This document shows, one piece after another, positions 39,258 through 48,283 of a DNA stretch of 64,000 nucleotides (position 1 is the stretch's first letter; each line of letters opens with the position of its first letter). This DNA comes from Methanobacterium sp. SMA-27 (lineage in GTDB: Archaea > Methanobacteriota > Methanobacteria > Methanobacteriales > Methanobacteriaceae). The notes under the pieces are model-generated. The model worked only from the letters and a program-made list of their open reading frames with translations, did not search any database and was not told the origin of the DNA. The position numbers and the translations under genes were made by a program. The DNA is taken from the NCBI RefSeq assembly GCF_000744455.1, contig NZ_JQLY01000001.1, forward strand, positions 930,001 to 994,000, written 5' to 3'.

Positions 39258-39383
39258 AAATATACCCTAAGTAAATATACAAATAAATATACTACTTCTT
39301 TAAATTCCTATATTACGAAGTTTAAAAAATATTTAAAAAACTTTAATAAATATCCATAAACTTTTATAACAATCTAAATATAC
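39258..39383 (+). promoter_or_regulatory. Four AAATATAC octamers upstream of the RHH gene
   Basis: Identical AAATATAC copies begin at 39258, 39273, 39285 and 39376. The last overlaps the TATA-like region about 20 bases before the ATG at 39399. Ribbon-helix-helix proteins commonly bind short repeated sites at their own promoter, so autoregulation is a reasonable inference. Confidence 0.45.
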
Positions 39384-39398
39384 TATATAAGTGAAACC

Positions 39399-39581
39399 AT
39401 GCCAGAAACAAAAATTAGAGGCAGACCCAAAGCAAAAGCGAAAATGGAACAAATAACTATAAAGCTACCTCCAGGGATGATAGATGAGTTAAGGGATTTA
39501 TCAGGAAAGAGCTACAATCCCATGAGTTACCATATTCGCCAGGCAATAGTAGAATATTTAGAAAAAAATAATAAAAAATAA
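39399..39581 (+). CDS. Ribbon-helix-helix DNA-binding protein
   Basis: The 60-residue protein has a basic arm (RGRPKAKAKM), a strand (EQITIKLPPGMIDELRDLSG) and a second helix (MSYHIRQAIVEYLEKNNKK), the CopG/Arc-type RHH fold. These act as dimers that insert the strand in the DNA major groove. No toxin gene is adjacent, so a solitary regulator of its own promoter or of the nearby island genes is more likely than an antitoxin. It probably uses a TATA element at about 39376. Confidence 0.85.
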   Translation: MPETKIRGRPKAKAKMEQITIKLPPGMIDELRDLSGKSYNPMSYHIRQAIVEYLEKNNKK

Positions 39582-39772
39582 CATTTAGGTTTTGGCTGTG
39601 ATAGTAAACAATATTATCTTAAAGTTTAACTGAAATATTAATGGGGCTTTATTTTGGATTAAAAATGTAGCAATTCAGGTAATAAATTAAATGTTTGATA
39701 AATTTTAAAAAAGTAAGAGATAATGAGTCTTAAATTAAGTTTATAGTCTTTTATTAGATTACAGGTGATTAA

Positions 39773-40432
39773 ATGGGTTATTTAATTTGCGGTAAATGCA
39801 AGAGTTACTATAAACTACAATCGGGTGAGTCTGCAAACGATTTTGTTGATTACTGTGATTGTGGCGGTAAATTAAGATATGTTGAAAATTTGGATATTGT
39901 TGATCCAAATTGGAAACAAGTCCCAATCAGGAAAAAAAGTACAAAAAGAGAAATTCTAAGAAACAAAATACAATCAGTGCTTTCTGTCCGAAATGTGAAT
40001 CTAAAAACCCGCTTGGTTCAATTTTGGAATAACTGCGGAAAACGAACCCAAAATGCCCAAAATTGGAATAAAAATTATAAAACTCCTTATGAGATGGAAA
40101 CAGGCTTTATAAATTCTATAAAAAATGAGCTTAATTTCGATAATATTCGATGGACTTTAATAATACCTGTAGCAATGGCAATAACTATAATATTAACCAT
40201 TACACAAGGTATTCTAACTCTATTAATTTTCATAATGTTAGCAGCTGTTGGTTACCTATTCAAAGACCAAATAATTGGAACTAAAAATGCTATAGTTACT
40301 GGTGCTATTTCTTTCTTTTTAGGAAGTCTCCTTACAGGCACATTTCTCTATTTAATACCATTAACCATATTAGGAGCTATTAATGGAGCTGTTTGCGGAT
40401 GGATAGGGGGATACATAAAAACAAAAATATGA
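39773..40432 (+). CDS. Zinc ribbon membrane protein
   Basis: The 219-residue protein starts with the island's shared zinc ribbon ([23 protein letters not shown]). A basic stretch ([20 protein letters not shown]) follows, then four or five membrane helices from about residue 125 to the end ([34 protein letters not shown]). The C-terminus is glycine-rich. The function of the membrane part is unknown. With the NERD protein it is a second membrane protein carrying this ribbon, implying a shared binding partner. Confidence 0.75.
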   Translation: MGYLICGKCKSYYKLQSGESANDFVDYCDCGGKLRYVENLDIVDPNWKQVPIRKKSTKREILRNKIQSVLSVRNVNLKTRLVQFWNNCGKRTQNAQNWNKNYKTPYEMETGFINSIKNELNFDNIRWTLIIPVAMAITIILTITQGILTLLIFIMLAAVGYLFKDQIIGTKNAIVTGAISFFLGSLLTGTFLYLIPLTILGAINGAVCGWIGGYIKTKI

Positions 40433-40741
40433 TTAATCTCGTTAAATCCCCATAAACCCTTTTTTTGACTTAATTAGAACATAATCCTGGTATTGTTGAT
40501 ATAAAGGTCATGAATTGATATCTTTAATAAATAAAAATCTGGATACTACCTTTTAGAATTAATAATAGCTTGAAAAACATAAATAGAAGATATAATATTG
40601 GAATGATTATTGTATAAATTAAAGAGAATTTCGATTAACTTTGTTTTTTTTTATTTTTTTATTGTGAATTTTTATGCCCGAATATATTTATTATGTGAAA
40701 TATAAAAAATTATTATCTTACTTAAATTTGGGGAATTGTTA
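40433..40741. other. Non-coding spacer
   Basis: No gene is seen. It includes a T-tract near 40643-40660 and the TTGGGGAA ribosome binding site for the next gene. Confidence 0.4.
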
Positions 40742-41524
40742 ATGAACGAAAAAAGTGTTGTTGGGGATTTAATCAATTTTAGGGGTTTGGTGTATAGTCC
40801 CATGAATGAAAATGGGGTTATTTTTCTTTTTGGTAAAGTAATGGATGAACTGAATATGTATGTAGAAGAAATTAAACCCGGTTTTCCAGATTGTATTGGA
40901 AGGCGTTTTAATGGTAAAGGTTGGGAAAGAATTCGGATTGAATTTGAATATGTTAGTAGTAACTTTAAATTACATAAACACGATCCCAAAAAATGTGATA
41001 TGATAATATGTTGGGAACATGATTGGGATGATTGTAAATTAGAAGTGATAGAACTCAAAGATTTTATTAAAAATCTTAAGGATATAACAATTAAAAGACC
41101 AGCTGAAGACTTAGAGGATGAAAAAGAGTTGGAGATAGTAACTGATGAATTTGATGTTAACGAATTACATAAATTTAAAGAAAGTAATTATGATGTTGTA
41201 AAAATATTAAAAAAACTAGATTATAACTTGAAGGGTATAAATGAAAAAATATGGTCAAAAATCGGGAAAAGTGGCATATCGTATTATTCACCTGAAAGAG
41301 TCTTCATTTCTGCTTTCCCGCAACCTGATAAAATTTTATTATATATCTTTGTAGGTAATGGAAATATTGTTGGAATTGATAAAACCAGGTTAAAAACAAT
41401 GGCTAAATATGGAGTAGCGGAAATTAAAGATGAATCAGAGATAGATAAGTTATCGAACGCCTTTAAAATTTCTCATAAAAATATTATGAAAGCCATAAAG
41501 AACAACGAGCCATTAAACGCTTAA
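40742..41524 (+). CDS. PD-(D/E)XK-like protein with DUF5655 domain
   Basis: The 260-residue protein has a first domain (about 1-115) resembling a restriction-endonuclease-like family: FPDCIGRR, RIRIEFEYVSSNF, CDMIICWEHDWDDC and LEVIELKDF, giving candidate acidic and Glu/Lys metal-site residues. The second part (about 135-235, KILKKLDYNLKGINEKIWSK, then YIFVGNGNIVGI) matches DUF5655, often found with predicted transporters or nucleases. The start is the ATG behind TTGGGGAA. It opens a run of nuclease genes before Gabija. The domain reading is by motif and the catalytic claim is an inference. Confidence 0.7.
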   Translation: MNEKSVVGDLINFRGLVYSPMNENGVIFLFGKVMDELNMYVEEIKPGFPDCIGRRFNGKGWERIRIEFEYVSSNFKLHKHDPKKCDMIICWEHDWDDCKLEVIELKDFIKNLKDITIKRPAEDLEDEKELEIVTDEFDVNELHKFKESNYDVVKILKKLDYNLKGINEKIWSKIGKSGISYYSPERVFISAFPQPDKILLYIFVGNGNIVGIDKTRLKTMAKYGVAEIKDESEIDKLSNAFKISHKNIMKAIKNNEPLNA

Positions 41525-41598
41525 TAATTATTCAAACTTGATTTTAGGTTTATCAGAAGACTAGGCAATGAAATAAGTTATCCACAAGTTGCTTCTAA

Positions 41599-41795
41599 GT
41601 TGAGACTTCACCTCTGTTTATAGATGAAATTAAAAGCACTATAGAAAAGAAAATGAGAGAATATAGAAATCAAAAAAACTTCAAAATAACAATAACTCAT
41701 TAAATGACTTAGAAAAATTAATGGAACTCAAAAATAAAGGTATTATTAATGATGAAGAGTTTGAAGCTAAGAAAAAGCAGATTTTAGGGTTATAA
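41599..41795 (+). pseudogene. SHOCT-domain protein remnant
   Basis: One frame gives PLFIDEIKSTIEKKMREYRN. After a shift in an A-run, another gives NSLNDLEKLMELKNKGIIND followed by EEFEAKKKQILGL, a complete SHOCT domain. SHOCT tails are oligomerisation modules at the end of many prokaryotic proteins. The main body of the parent protein is missing. Confidence 0.75.
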
Positions 41796-41943
41796 AAATT
41801 GATTTTAACTTTCATTTGGAATAGTATATCTTTTATATTTATTATCACCTAAACTTTTCAAAATACCATAAATTTATTTAAATAATTCAATTATTTATTA
41901 ACGCATGAAGTAACAAATATTTTATTAATTGGAGGTGTTTGAG

Positions 41944-43017
41944 GTGATTATGTTGATTAATAAAGATTTAGAAGTTGAAGAGATAATTGATGAGTCTGAA
42001 TTTTCTAAATTTGGGATTGAGGAACGAAAACATATGGAAGAATGGATTACAAAATATCCTCAAATCTTAGGTGAAGAGTTACTAACTATCACTACTGAAT
42101 ATGACAAGTTTGATAAAACCAGTAACAGATTAGACATATTAGCAGTAGATAAAAAAGGAAAAATAGTAGTTATTGAATTAAAGAGGGATGTTGCTGATAG
42201 ATTTGTTGATTTACAAGCTATCCATTATGCATCTTATTGTTCTAACTTGAATTTAGAACAAGTAGTGGATATGATGGCTGAATATAAAGATGAGTCTAAG
42301 GAGGATATGGAATCTGAACTAAAAGAATTTATTTCTAATGAAGATTTTGAAGATTTTGACAATCAACCGAGAATTATGTTAGTCGCAAATGATTTCCGAG
42401 AAGAAACTTTAGCAGCAGTATTATGGTTAAGAGGCAATGATATCGACCTAACTTGTATAAAACTTGAACCATACAAGATTGAAAATAAAATAGCAATTAA
42501 GCCAGAAATTATCATGCCATTACCTGAAGCTAAAGACTTCATAATACAAGTAGAACAAAAAAGTAAATCCTTCACAAAAAAATATCAAAGAAGGATATCA
42601 TTAGAAGAATTTTTAAAATCTTTAGATCAACAAAATAAAGAATTTTTTGAAGATTTAATAGAATTTGTTAATGAGAATGACTTAAAAATTAATATGGGTA
42701 CCGTAGGATTTTCAGTGAATGTTAAATTAAATGGAGAACCAGTAAGTATATTTGAATGTTATCCTCCACAGAACAAAAAAAGAAATGGTATAATAATCAC
42801 TTATACTAGTATATTAAACAAAGTTAAAGACGCTGAATCTGTAATAGAACTATACAAAGGATTAAATAGCTTTGCTAAAAATACTGGAAAAGGTTTCATA
42901 TGGAATATAAATACAAATGAAGACAGGGAACATTTACAAGAATTCAAAGAAGTTATCCTAAATATTATAAAAAAAATTGAGATGAATGGACTATCAGACA
43001 ATAAGTTACTCATTTGA
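41944..43017 (+). CDS. NucS-like (DUF91) nuclease domain protein
   Basis: The 357-residue protein starts GTG or ATG (41944 or 41950) behind GGAGGTG. An endonuclease NucS-type domain spans about residues 20-190: HMEEWITKYPQILGEELL, NRLDILAVD and VVIELKRDVADRF, with the Asp and Glu-x-Lys of the PD-(D/E)XK site, and LQAIHYASYCS. The C-terminal part (about 215-350) is an extra domain with FSVNVKLNGEPVSIFECYPP, possibly DUF4268-like. Stand-alone proteins of this type act in DNA cleavage or are fused in restriction systems. It ends 234 bases before gajA. Confidence 0.8.
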   Translation: MIMLINKDLEVEEIIDESEFSKFGIEERKHMEEWITKYPQILGEELLTITTEYDKFDKTSNRLDILAVDKKGKIVVIELKRDVADRFVDLQAIHYASYCSNLNLEQVVDMMAEYKDESKEDMESELKEFISNEDFEDFDNQPRIMLVANDFREETLAAVLWLRGNDIDLTCIKLEPYKIENKIAIKPEIIMPLPEAKDFIIQVEQKSKSFTKKYQRRISLEEFLKSLDQQNKEFFEDLIEFVNENDLKINMGTVGFSVNVKLNGEPVSIFECYPPQNKKRNGIIITYTSILNKVKDAESVIELYKGLNSFAKNTGKGFIWNINTNEDREHLQEFKEVILNIIKKIEMNGLSDNKLLI

Positions 43018-43107
43018 ATATTAATCATAATGAAATAACAATTTTTGTTTGAATACATTCTAAAATTATAAATTAAACAGTTTTATCCATCAATTTATAA
43101 TTTTCAA

Positions 43108-43168
43108 TTTTTTTAGGACTCGAATCCCTTACGATAAATTGAATATAGTTGGAATAAGAAGGGGCGGT
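43108..43168 (+). repeat. Direct repeat left of the Gabija genes
   Basis: It contains TTTTTTT, then ACTCGAATCCCT and GTTGGAATAAGAAGGGG, and matches 46841-46899 in the same orientation with about a dozen differences. A CCCTT/AAGGG pairing inside is kept in both copies. Confidence 0.8.
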
Positions 43169-43250
43169 CATATTCAATTTTATTAAGAAAATAAAAAGTA
43201 ATTTATCAATAATTTATTTAAGCTTAGATAATAAAGTAATAACGGTTTTT

Positions 43251-45026
43251 ATGTATCTGGAAAAATTAATAATTAAGAATTTTCGTGCAATAGAAAGATT
43301 AGAACTTGATTTTGATAAAGGACTAAATATTCTTATCGGAGAAAATAACTCCGGAAAAACTGCTGTTATTGATGCTTTAAGATTATGCTTAGGAGATTTT
43401 AAGCAACCAAGAGATATTTATTGTTCTCAATCGGATTTTAGAATTGATAAATCTAAAATAGATAAAAAAATACAGAATATTGAGTTTGATTTAATTTTTA
43501 AATGTGAAAATGAAATTGAAACAGCTTGGTTTAATAGTCTACATGTTTTAGATGCTAATGGAAATCATAGCCTCCAATTACATTTTAAATTTGAACTCCT
43601 TGATTTCAAATCTGATAAAAGAGTAAAGAGAAGTGTATGGGGTGGTAAATACGAAGGAGGAAAAGTTCCTTTTGAAGTACGATCGGCTTTGCGTAATATT
43701 TATTTAGGTGCTTTGAGAGATGCGAATAATAAATTAAGACCTACACAGTCTAATATTTTAGGAAATCTTTACTCAAATATCATCATAAATGAAGATAAAG
43801 AAGAAAATCAAAAAGAGAAAGAAAAATTACTTCAATTAATCACAGATACTTTAGATGAAGAGGAATGGAGTAGGTTTATTAAAAAAGGTAATGAAAGTAT
43901 TTTGGAACATTTAAATTACTTATCTTATTTGACACCCGATAAAAAACAAGATGTTAAAATAAGTTTTGCACCTCTTGAATTTGGTAAATTTGTCCAAAAA
44001 TTAATTATGCAATTACCTGTATATTCCGATGAATCAATTGATGAAAATCACAAACAGCAATTCTTTGAAATATGGCAAAATGGTTTGGGTTTAAATAATT
44101 TGATTTATACAGCCACTGTTTTAGGTGATATTAAACAAAAAAATAAGGTTTATAGAGAAGAATATAATTTATTGCTTATTGAAGAACCAGAAGCACATCT
44201 TCACCCACAACTTCAAAACACTTTTTTTAATTATTTAAAAGAGCTCGATGAAAATGAATTTCAAATAATCGTTACTTCACACTCACCTACTATTGCTGCT
44301 AAAACAGATCTCAATTTATTAACTATTTTACAAAATGATCACAATAATATCTCTTCTACCCAAATTAAAGACCTAAAACTTGAAGATAAAAGTTTAAAAT
44401 ATCTTCAAAAATTTTTAGATGTCACAAAATCACAATTATTTTTTGCAAATGGGGTAATTTTAGTGGAAGGGATTTCAGAAGCCATTCTTATTCCTATTTT
44501 CAGTAAAATACTGGCAAAAAAGATATCAGAAAAATATGATATCGAAAGAAATGGTATTGAAGTAGTAAATATTAATGGGGTTGCTTTTGAACATTTTGCA
44601 AAGTTATTCAACTCTCAAGATGGAAATAGGTTAAAATGTAGGTGTGCTTTAGTAACGGATGATGATAAGGGTAAGGCCCATGCTGAAGCAAGAATTGAAA
44701 AAATAATGGCTTTAGAAAGTGATAATTTGAAACCTTTACTTGGTGAAATAACTTTCGAATATGACCTATTTAAATCTAACAAAGATAGTAAAAAAGTTAT
44801 TTTAGACGTATTCCATGAAATTCATAGAAATCTTCATTCACAACTGATTCAGATTGAGGATCTTAATGAACAAGCTAAGTTTTTTGCTGAAAAATTAGAA
44901 AGTAACGACACCAAATCAGAGTTTGCTTATTTATTAGCAATTGAATTAGAGAAAGGTAAAAATTTACAAAATTTTAAGGTTCCAGATTATATTAAAAAAT
45001 CGATTCAATTTGTAATTGATGACTAA
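43251..45026 (+). CDS. gajA: Gabija protein GajA, OLD-family ATPase-TOPRIM nuclease
   Basis: The 591-residue protein has an ABC-type ATPase head (KNFRAIERLELDF, Walker A GENNSGKTAVIDAL near residue 35, Walker B LLIEEPEAHLHPQLQ near 310, TSHSPTIAAK). A TOPRIM nuclease domain follows (VILVEGISEAILIPIF near 405, VVNINGVAFEHF, and the acidic LVTDDDKGKAHA near 470). GajA is a sequence-specific DNA nickase inhibited by nucleotides and released when phage depletes them. The size agrees with known GajA. The UvrD-like helicase follows after 23 bases, completing the system. The ATG has only a weak GGTTTTT upstream. Confidence 0.93.
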   Translation: MYLEKLIIKNFRAIERLELDFDKGLNILIGENNSGKTAVIDALRLCLGDFKQPRDIYCSQSDFRIDKSKIDKKIQNIEFDLIFKCENEIETAWFNSLHVLDANGNHSLQLHFKFELLDFKSDKRVKRSVWGGKYEGGKVPFEVRSALRNIYLGALRDANNKLRPTQSNILGNLYSNIIINEDKEENQKEKEKLLQLITDTLDEEEWSRFIKKGNESILEHLNYLSYLTPDKKQDVKISFAPLEFGKFVQKLIMQLPVYSDESIDENHKQQFFEIWQNGLGLNNLIYTATVLGDIKQKNKVYREEYNLLLIEEPEAHLHPQLQNTFFNYLKELDENEFQIIVTSHSPTIAAKTDLNLLTILQNDHNNISSTQIKDLKLEDKSLKYLQKFLDVTKSQLFFANGVILVEGISEAILIPIFSKILAKKISEKYDIERNGIEVVNINGVAFEHFAKLFNSQDGNRLKCRCALVTDDDKGKAHAEARIEKIMALESDNLKPLLGEITFEYDLFKSNKDSKKVILDVFHEIHRNLHSQLIQIEDLNEQAKFFAEKLESNDTKSEFAYLLAIELEKGKNLQNFKVPDYIKKSIQFVIDD

Positions 45027-45049
45027 TAATCTTTATTAAAGTGTTTTAT

Positions 45050-46831
45050 ATGATTAAACTAACAGAAACGCAAAAAGAGATATGCAAAGCAAAAGATAAA
45101 TATATTATAGTTAGAGCTTGTCCCGGAAGCGGGAAAACATTTACAGTTGCTGCTAAAATGGCACAATTATTAAAAGATTGGCCATATTCATATCAAGGGG
45201 TAGCTGTGATATCATTTACAAATGCTGCATGGGAAGAAATTGAAAAAGAATTAAAAAAATCATTTTATACTAATATCCCAATCAAATATCCTCATTTTTT
45301 AGGAACTATTGATAGTTTCATCAATCAATTTATATTTTTTCCATATGGTCATTTAGTCATAAATTGTAAATCTAGACCCGTATTAGCAGGAGAACCTGCA
45401 TATCCTTGGAAAACTAAGAAAAATGATGGATTCCATAATCAATTTTTTGATAAAATAAGTTATGACATCAACGGAAATCTTTCAAAGATTAAAAAAATTC
45501 ATGTTAGCCTAGCAATACAAAGCCAATATAATTATGTAAAAAACATGAAAAATAGGCTCTGGAGAAGTGGATTATTTAATCAATCTGATGCTAACTATTT
45601 TGCAATGAAAATAATTGATAATTATCCTTCAATTGCTAAATTAATAGCATTAAGATTCCCTTTTATAATAATTGATGAAGCTCAAGATACCTCTGAGATT
45701 CAAATGAAAATAATTGATGCTATAACAAATTCTCAATTGGAAAATATAATGTTAGTTGGAGATCCTGATCAAGCCATATTCGAATGGAATTCTGCGAATC
45801 CAGACCTATTTAATGAAAAATGTAATCAAGATGGATGGAATTGCATTACTATGAATGAAAGTTTAAGGAGTTCACAAAAAATTTGCAATTTCACTCACTT
45901 CTTGACAAAGCTAAAAGAACCTTCCACTTCAATAAATAACGATAAAAATATAGTAAATTTTAAATTTAATCCTGAAATATGGGAGTATAACCCTAATAAT
46001 AATGATTTTGATGATGAATTAATAAATCCATTTTTGAAAATCTGTGAAGAAAACGAAATCACACTAACTTCATCGAATATTGCAATTTTAGCCAGAAGTA
46101 ACAATTTGATTGATGAAATAATATTATCACGACAGGATAATATAGAAATTAGTAATTTACCAAGTAATACTCTTGATAGTGTATGGATACAAGAAAATTT
46201 TACTAAAGAATTAGCCAAATCAAAATATTTATATGATAAATCAGAATTTCAGAAATCGTTTCAATTACTAGAAAAAACCTATATTAGTTTACTAAGCAAC
46301 ACTCCAGTCTACTCTGATTATAAATTGTCTGAAATAATTAGAAAAATAGGATATTTTGATTTTAAAAATGAAATATTTAATCTTATTAAGTTAATGCCCA
46401 AAACTGATGTTTCAATTGGTAAATGGATTGAGAGATTTAATGAAAATTTACATAAGGATGGTAGATTTCTTAATTATATAGATTTAGAAATCAAAAAAGG
46501 ATATCATGATATGGCTTTTGATGATCTATTCAGTTATAACATAATTGATAATGAGATTCCTTATAATCTAAGCACAATTCATAAAGTAAAAGGCGAAACC
46601 TTTGAAGCTGTATTATTAATCCTTAAAAAAGGTAGTGCAGGCCCAATGTATCGTACCCTATTAACTAATAATAAAAAAACTGAGGATCATGAAGAGTTAA
46701 AGAATGTTTATGTTGGGATCACAAGACCAAGAAAAATTTTGGTTTTAGCAGTACCATCTGAAGATATAGATATTTGGAAGCAATATTTTTCTAAAACAGC
46801 TCAAACATCCTTAGATAATCTTTTTAAATAA
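45050..46831 (+). CDS. gajB: Gabija protein GajB, UvrD-like helicase
   Basis: The 593-residue superfamily 1 protein shows all UvrD/Rep motifs: RACPGSGKTFTVAAKM (Walker A), FTNAAWEEI (Ia), IIIDEAQDTSEIQ (II), LVGDPDQAIFEWNSANP (III), STIHKVKGETFEAVLL (V) and YVGITRPRKILVLA (VI). In Gabija the helicase assembles with GajA and is thought to sense DNA ends and consume ATP. It is somewhat longer than the best-studied GajB. I take the ATG at 45050 over the GTG three codons earlier. A T-tract and the right direct repeat lie directly after the stop. Confidence 0.93.
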   Translation: MIKLTETQKEICKAKDKYIIVRACPGSGKTFTVAAKMAQLLKDWPYSYQGVAVISFTNAAWEEIEKELKKSFYTNIPIKYPHFLGTIDSFINQFIFFPYGHLVINCKSRPVLAGEPAYPWKTKKNDGFHNQFFDKISYDINGNLSKIKKIHVSLAIQSQYNYVKNMKNRLWRSGLFNQSDANYFAMKIIDNYPSIAKLIALRFPFIIIDEAQDTSEIQMKIIDAITNSQLENIMLVGDPDQAIFEWNSANPDLFNEKCNQDGWNCITMNESLRSSQKICNFTHFLTKLKEPSTSINNDKNIVNFKFNPEIWEYNPNNNDFDDELINPFLKICEENEITLTSSNIAILARSNNLIDEIILSRQDNIEISNLPSNTLDSVWIQENFTKELAKSKYLYDKSEFQKSFQLLEKTYISLLSNTPVYSDYKLSEIIRKIGYFDFKNEIFNLIKLMPKTDVSIGKWIERFNENLHKDGRFLNYIDLEIKKGYHDMAFDDLFSYNIIDNEIPYNLSTIHKVKGETFEAVLLILKKGSAGPMYRTLLTNNKKTEDHEELKNVYVGITRPRKILVLAVPSEDIDIWKQYFSKTAQTSLDNLFK

Positions 46832-47219
46832 TATTTGAAGTTTTTTTTAGACTCGAATCCCTCAAAAAAATCTGAATAAAGTTGAAATAAGAAGGGGTGA
46901 TCCCTCTGATTCATTATTGAATTCTTATAGAATAATTCCCTATAGTTTGAATTAAATTAATAATACTCATTAGTATTCTTAAGCAGTTCAAGTTGCTATT
47001 AGTATCTTAATCGTACCTTCAAGTATTTTAATAGACGAACATAATTAATAGAAAATCGGATACAAGGTTATTCAAGTTAGAGTTATATCATATTAACTGC
47101 TTTAAAGTTAGGCCAATAATTCTTTTTAACTAAGATTTGTAGACCTACTAAAGATTGAAATTAATTTGGAAACAATATTAGAAAAAAATTATTTAAAATG
47201 ATCTTAAATGAGGTTTTCT
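46832..47219. other. Spacer with direct repeat after Gabija
   Basis: It holds the right direct repeat (46841-46899). Beyond that, no gene is visible before the next start. Confidence 0.4.
46841..46899 (+). repeat. Direct repeat right of the Gabija genes
   Basis: Partner of 43108-43168. It begins nine bases after the gajB stop with a run of eight T. The two repeats therefore enclose gajA, gajB and nothing else. Confidence 0.8.
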
Positions 47220-48095
47220 ATGAACAAAGATAATTCTCGAGCTATAATTCGAAATGCAGTTGAAATAACCAGACCAACATGGACAGGATTTGATGAACGA
47301 TGGGATAACTCCGAAAAGGTTTTTATCAGCAGAGCATATGACCAAATGGGCTTTGATGACTGGATTTTTGTTTATTTTTTAGAAAAACATAACATCTATT
47401 CAATTGAAAAAATTGGGAGAATATTGGACAATTTAGAATTTGAGAGAAAATACAATAGAAAATTGGCAGGATCATTAGAAGCTCCATTATATGAAGAAAT
47501 GGAAAAAGGAACTTATGGATCAGAAGGAAAAAGTTTCTATAAGTCTGTGAAAGAGTTCAATGGACGTAAAGGAGCTGCATATTACAAGTTGTTATGGTAT
47601 ATGCTTGTAACATGTAATTATCTCAAAGAAAATTATAATGCTAGTTTCTCAAACTATATCAAAACACAATATGCCAACTATAAAGGTTTAGATTATATAT
47701 CTGATAATAAATTTCTAGAAATCTCCTCTCAGGAGTGGGAAGACTTCAAACAGGAACATAAACCTTGGACCGAACTTTACGGTGTTGGAATCAACGTTTT
47801 TGATTATATTGTAGGAGACATTATAGAACTTAAATTCGTAACCGAATCTTATAAACTTGACGCTGCCAACGAAAGATTCTTAAAAATTACTGGAATAATT
47901 CCAAAAAATGAAATGAACCATGAAAATGTAAAAAAATATTTATTAAGCTTTGATTTACCTTACACACTAAGAGAAATAAATAAAGGACTCTACACCTACG
48001 CATCAGAACTAGGAAAGGACAAATATGGATACTGCCGAACTCCACAAAAATGTAAAGACTGCTCGGTAAACGATATTTGTGAAAAAAATTTCTAA
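47220..48095 (+). CDS. HhH-GPD-like protein with C-terminal iron-sulphur motif
   Basis: The 291-residue protein carries near residue 190 a stretch (TELYGVGINVFDYIVGDI, then FVTESYKLDAANERFLKITG) that parallels the helix-hairpin-helix and catalytic Asp region of endonuclease III-type glycosylases. It ends with YCRTPQKCKDCSVNDICEKN (Cys spacing 5-2-5), close to the 6-2-5 iron-sulphur loop of that family. A role in base excision or sensing of modified DNA is suggested. The N-terminal half is unlike standard glycosylases. The ATG behind GAGGTT is preferred over one four codons earlier. Confidence 0.6.
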   Translation: MNKDNSRAIIRNAVEITRPTWTGFDERWDNSEKVFISRAYDQMGFDDWIFVYFLEKHNIYSIEKIGRILDNLEFERKYNRKLAGSLEAPLYEEMEKGTYGSEGKSFYKSVKEFNGRKGAAYYKLLWYMLVTCNYLKENYNASFSNYIKTQYANYKGLDYISDNKFLEISSQEWEDFKQEHKPWTELYGVGINVFDYIVGDIIELKFVTESYKLDAANERFLKITGIIPKNEMNHENVKKYLLSFDLPYTLREINKGLYTYASELGKDKYGYCRTPQKCKDCSVNDICEKNF

Positions 48096-48210
48096 TTGAT
48101 AATAATCTTAATTAAAGAGTATATATTCCTTTTTTTACTTTTTAATTAATTATTTTATCTAAATTAACTATTAATCTAATAATTATTTTTCTAGTCATTA
48201 ATATATATTA

Positions 48211-48263
48211 GTATCTTTAGATATTTTTAGTAGAAAAAGATATCTTTATATAGTATAGATACC
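48211..48263. promoter_or_regulatory. Promoter region with inverted GTATC/GATAC sites
   Basis: GTATCTTTAGATA, AGATATCTTTATATAG and GTATAGATACC lie within the 75 bases before the RHH-EVE start. The outer GTATCT and AGATAC are inverted. This fits a ribbon-helix-helix operator overlapping a TATA box, but it is not proven. Confidence 0.35.
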
Positions 48264-48283
48264 AATGTATAGTTGGTGATGAT

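Noticed and set aside
39258..39383. AAATATAC copies as a CRISPR array or replication iterons
   Set aside because: Only four 8-base copies, too short for CRISPR repeats and without an initiator (Orc1/Cdc6) gene nearby; regulatory sites are the simpler reading.
43111..43130. ACTCGAATCCC in the Gabija-flanking repeats looks like a tRNA T-arm (possible tRNA attachment site)
   Set aside because: On neither strand does a proper T-stem with G53-C61 pairing form, and no acceptor, D or anticodon arms are found nearby; I keep it only as a direct repeat.
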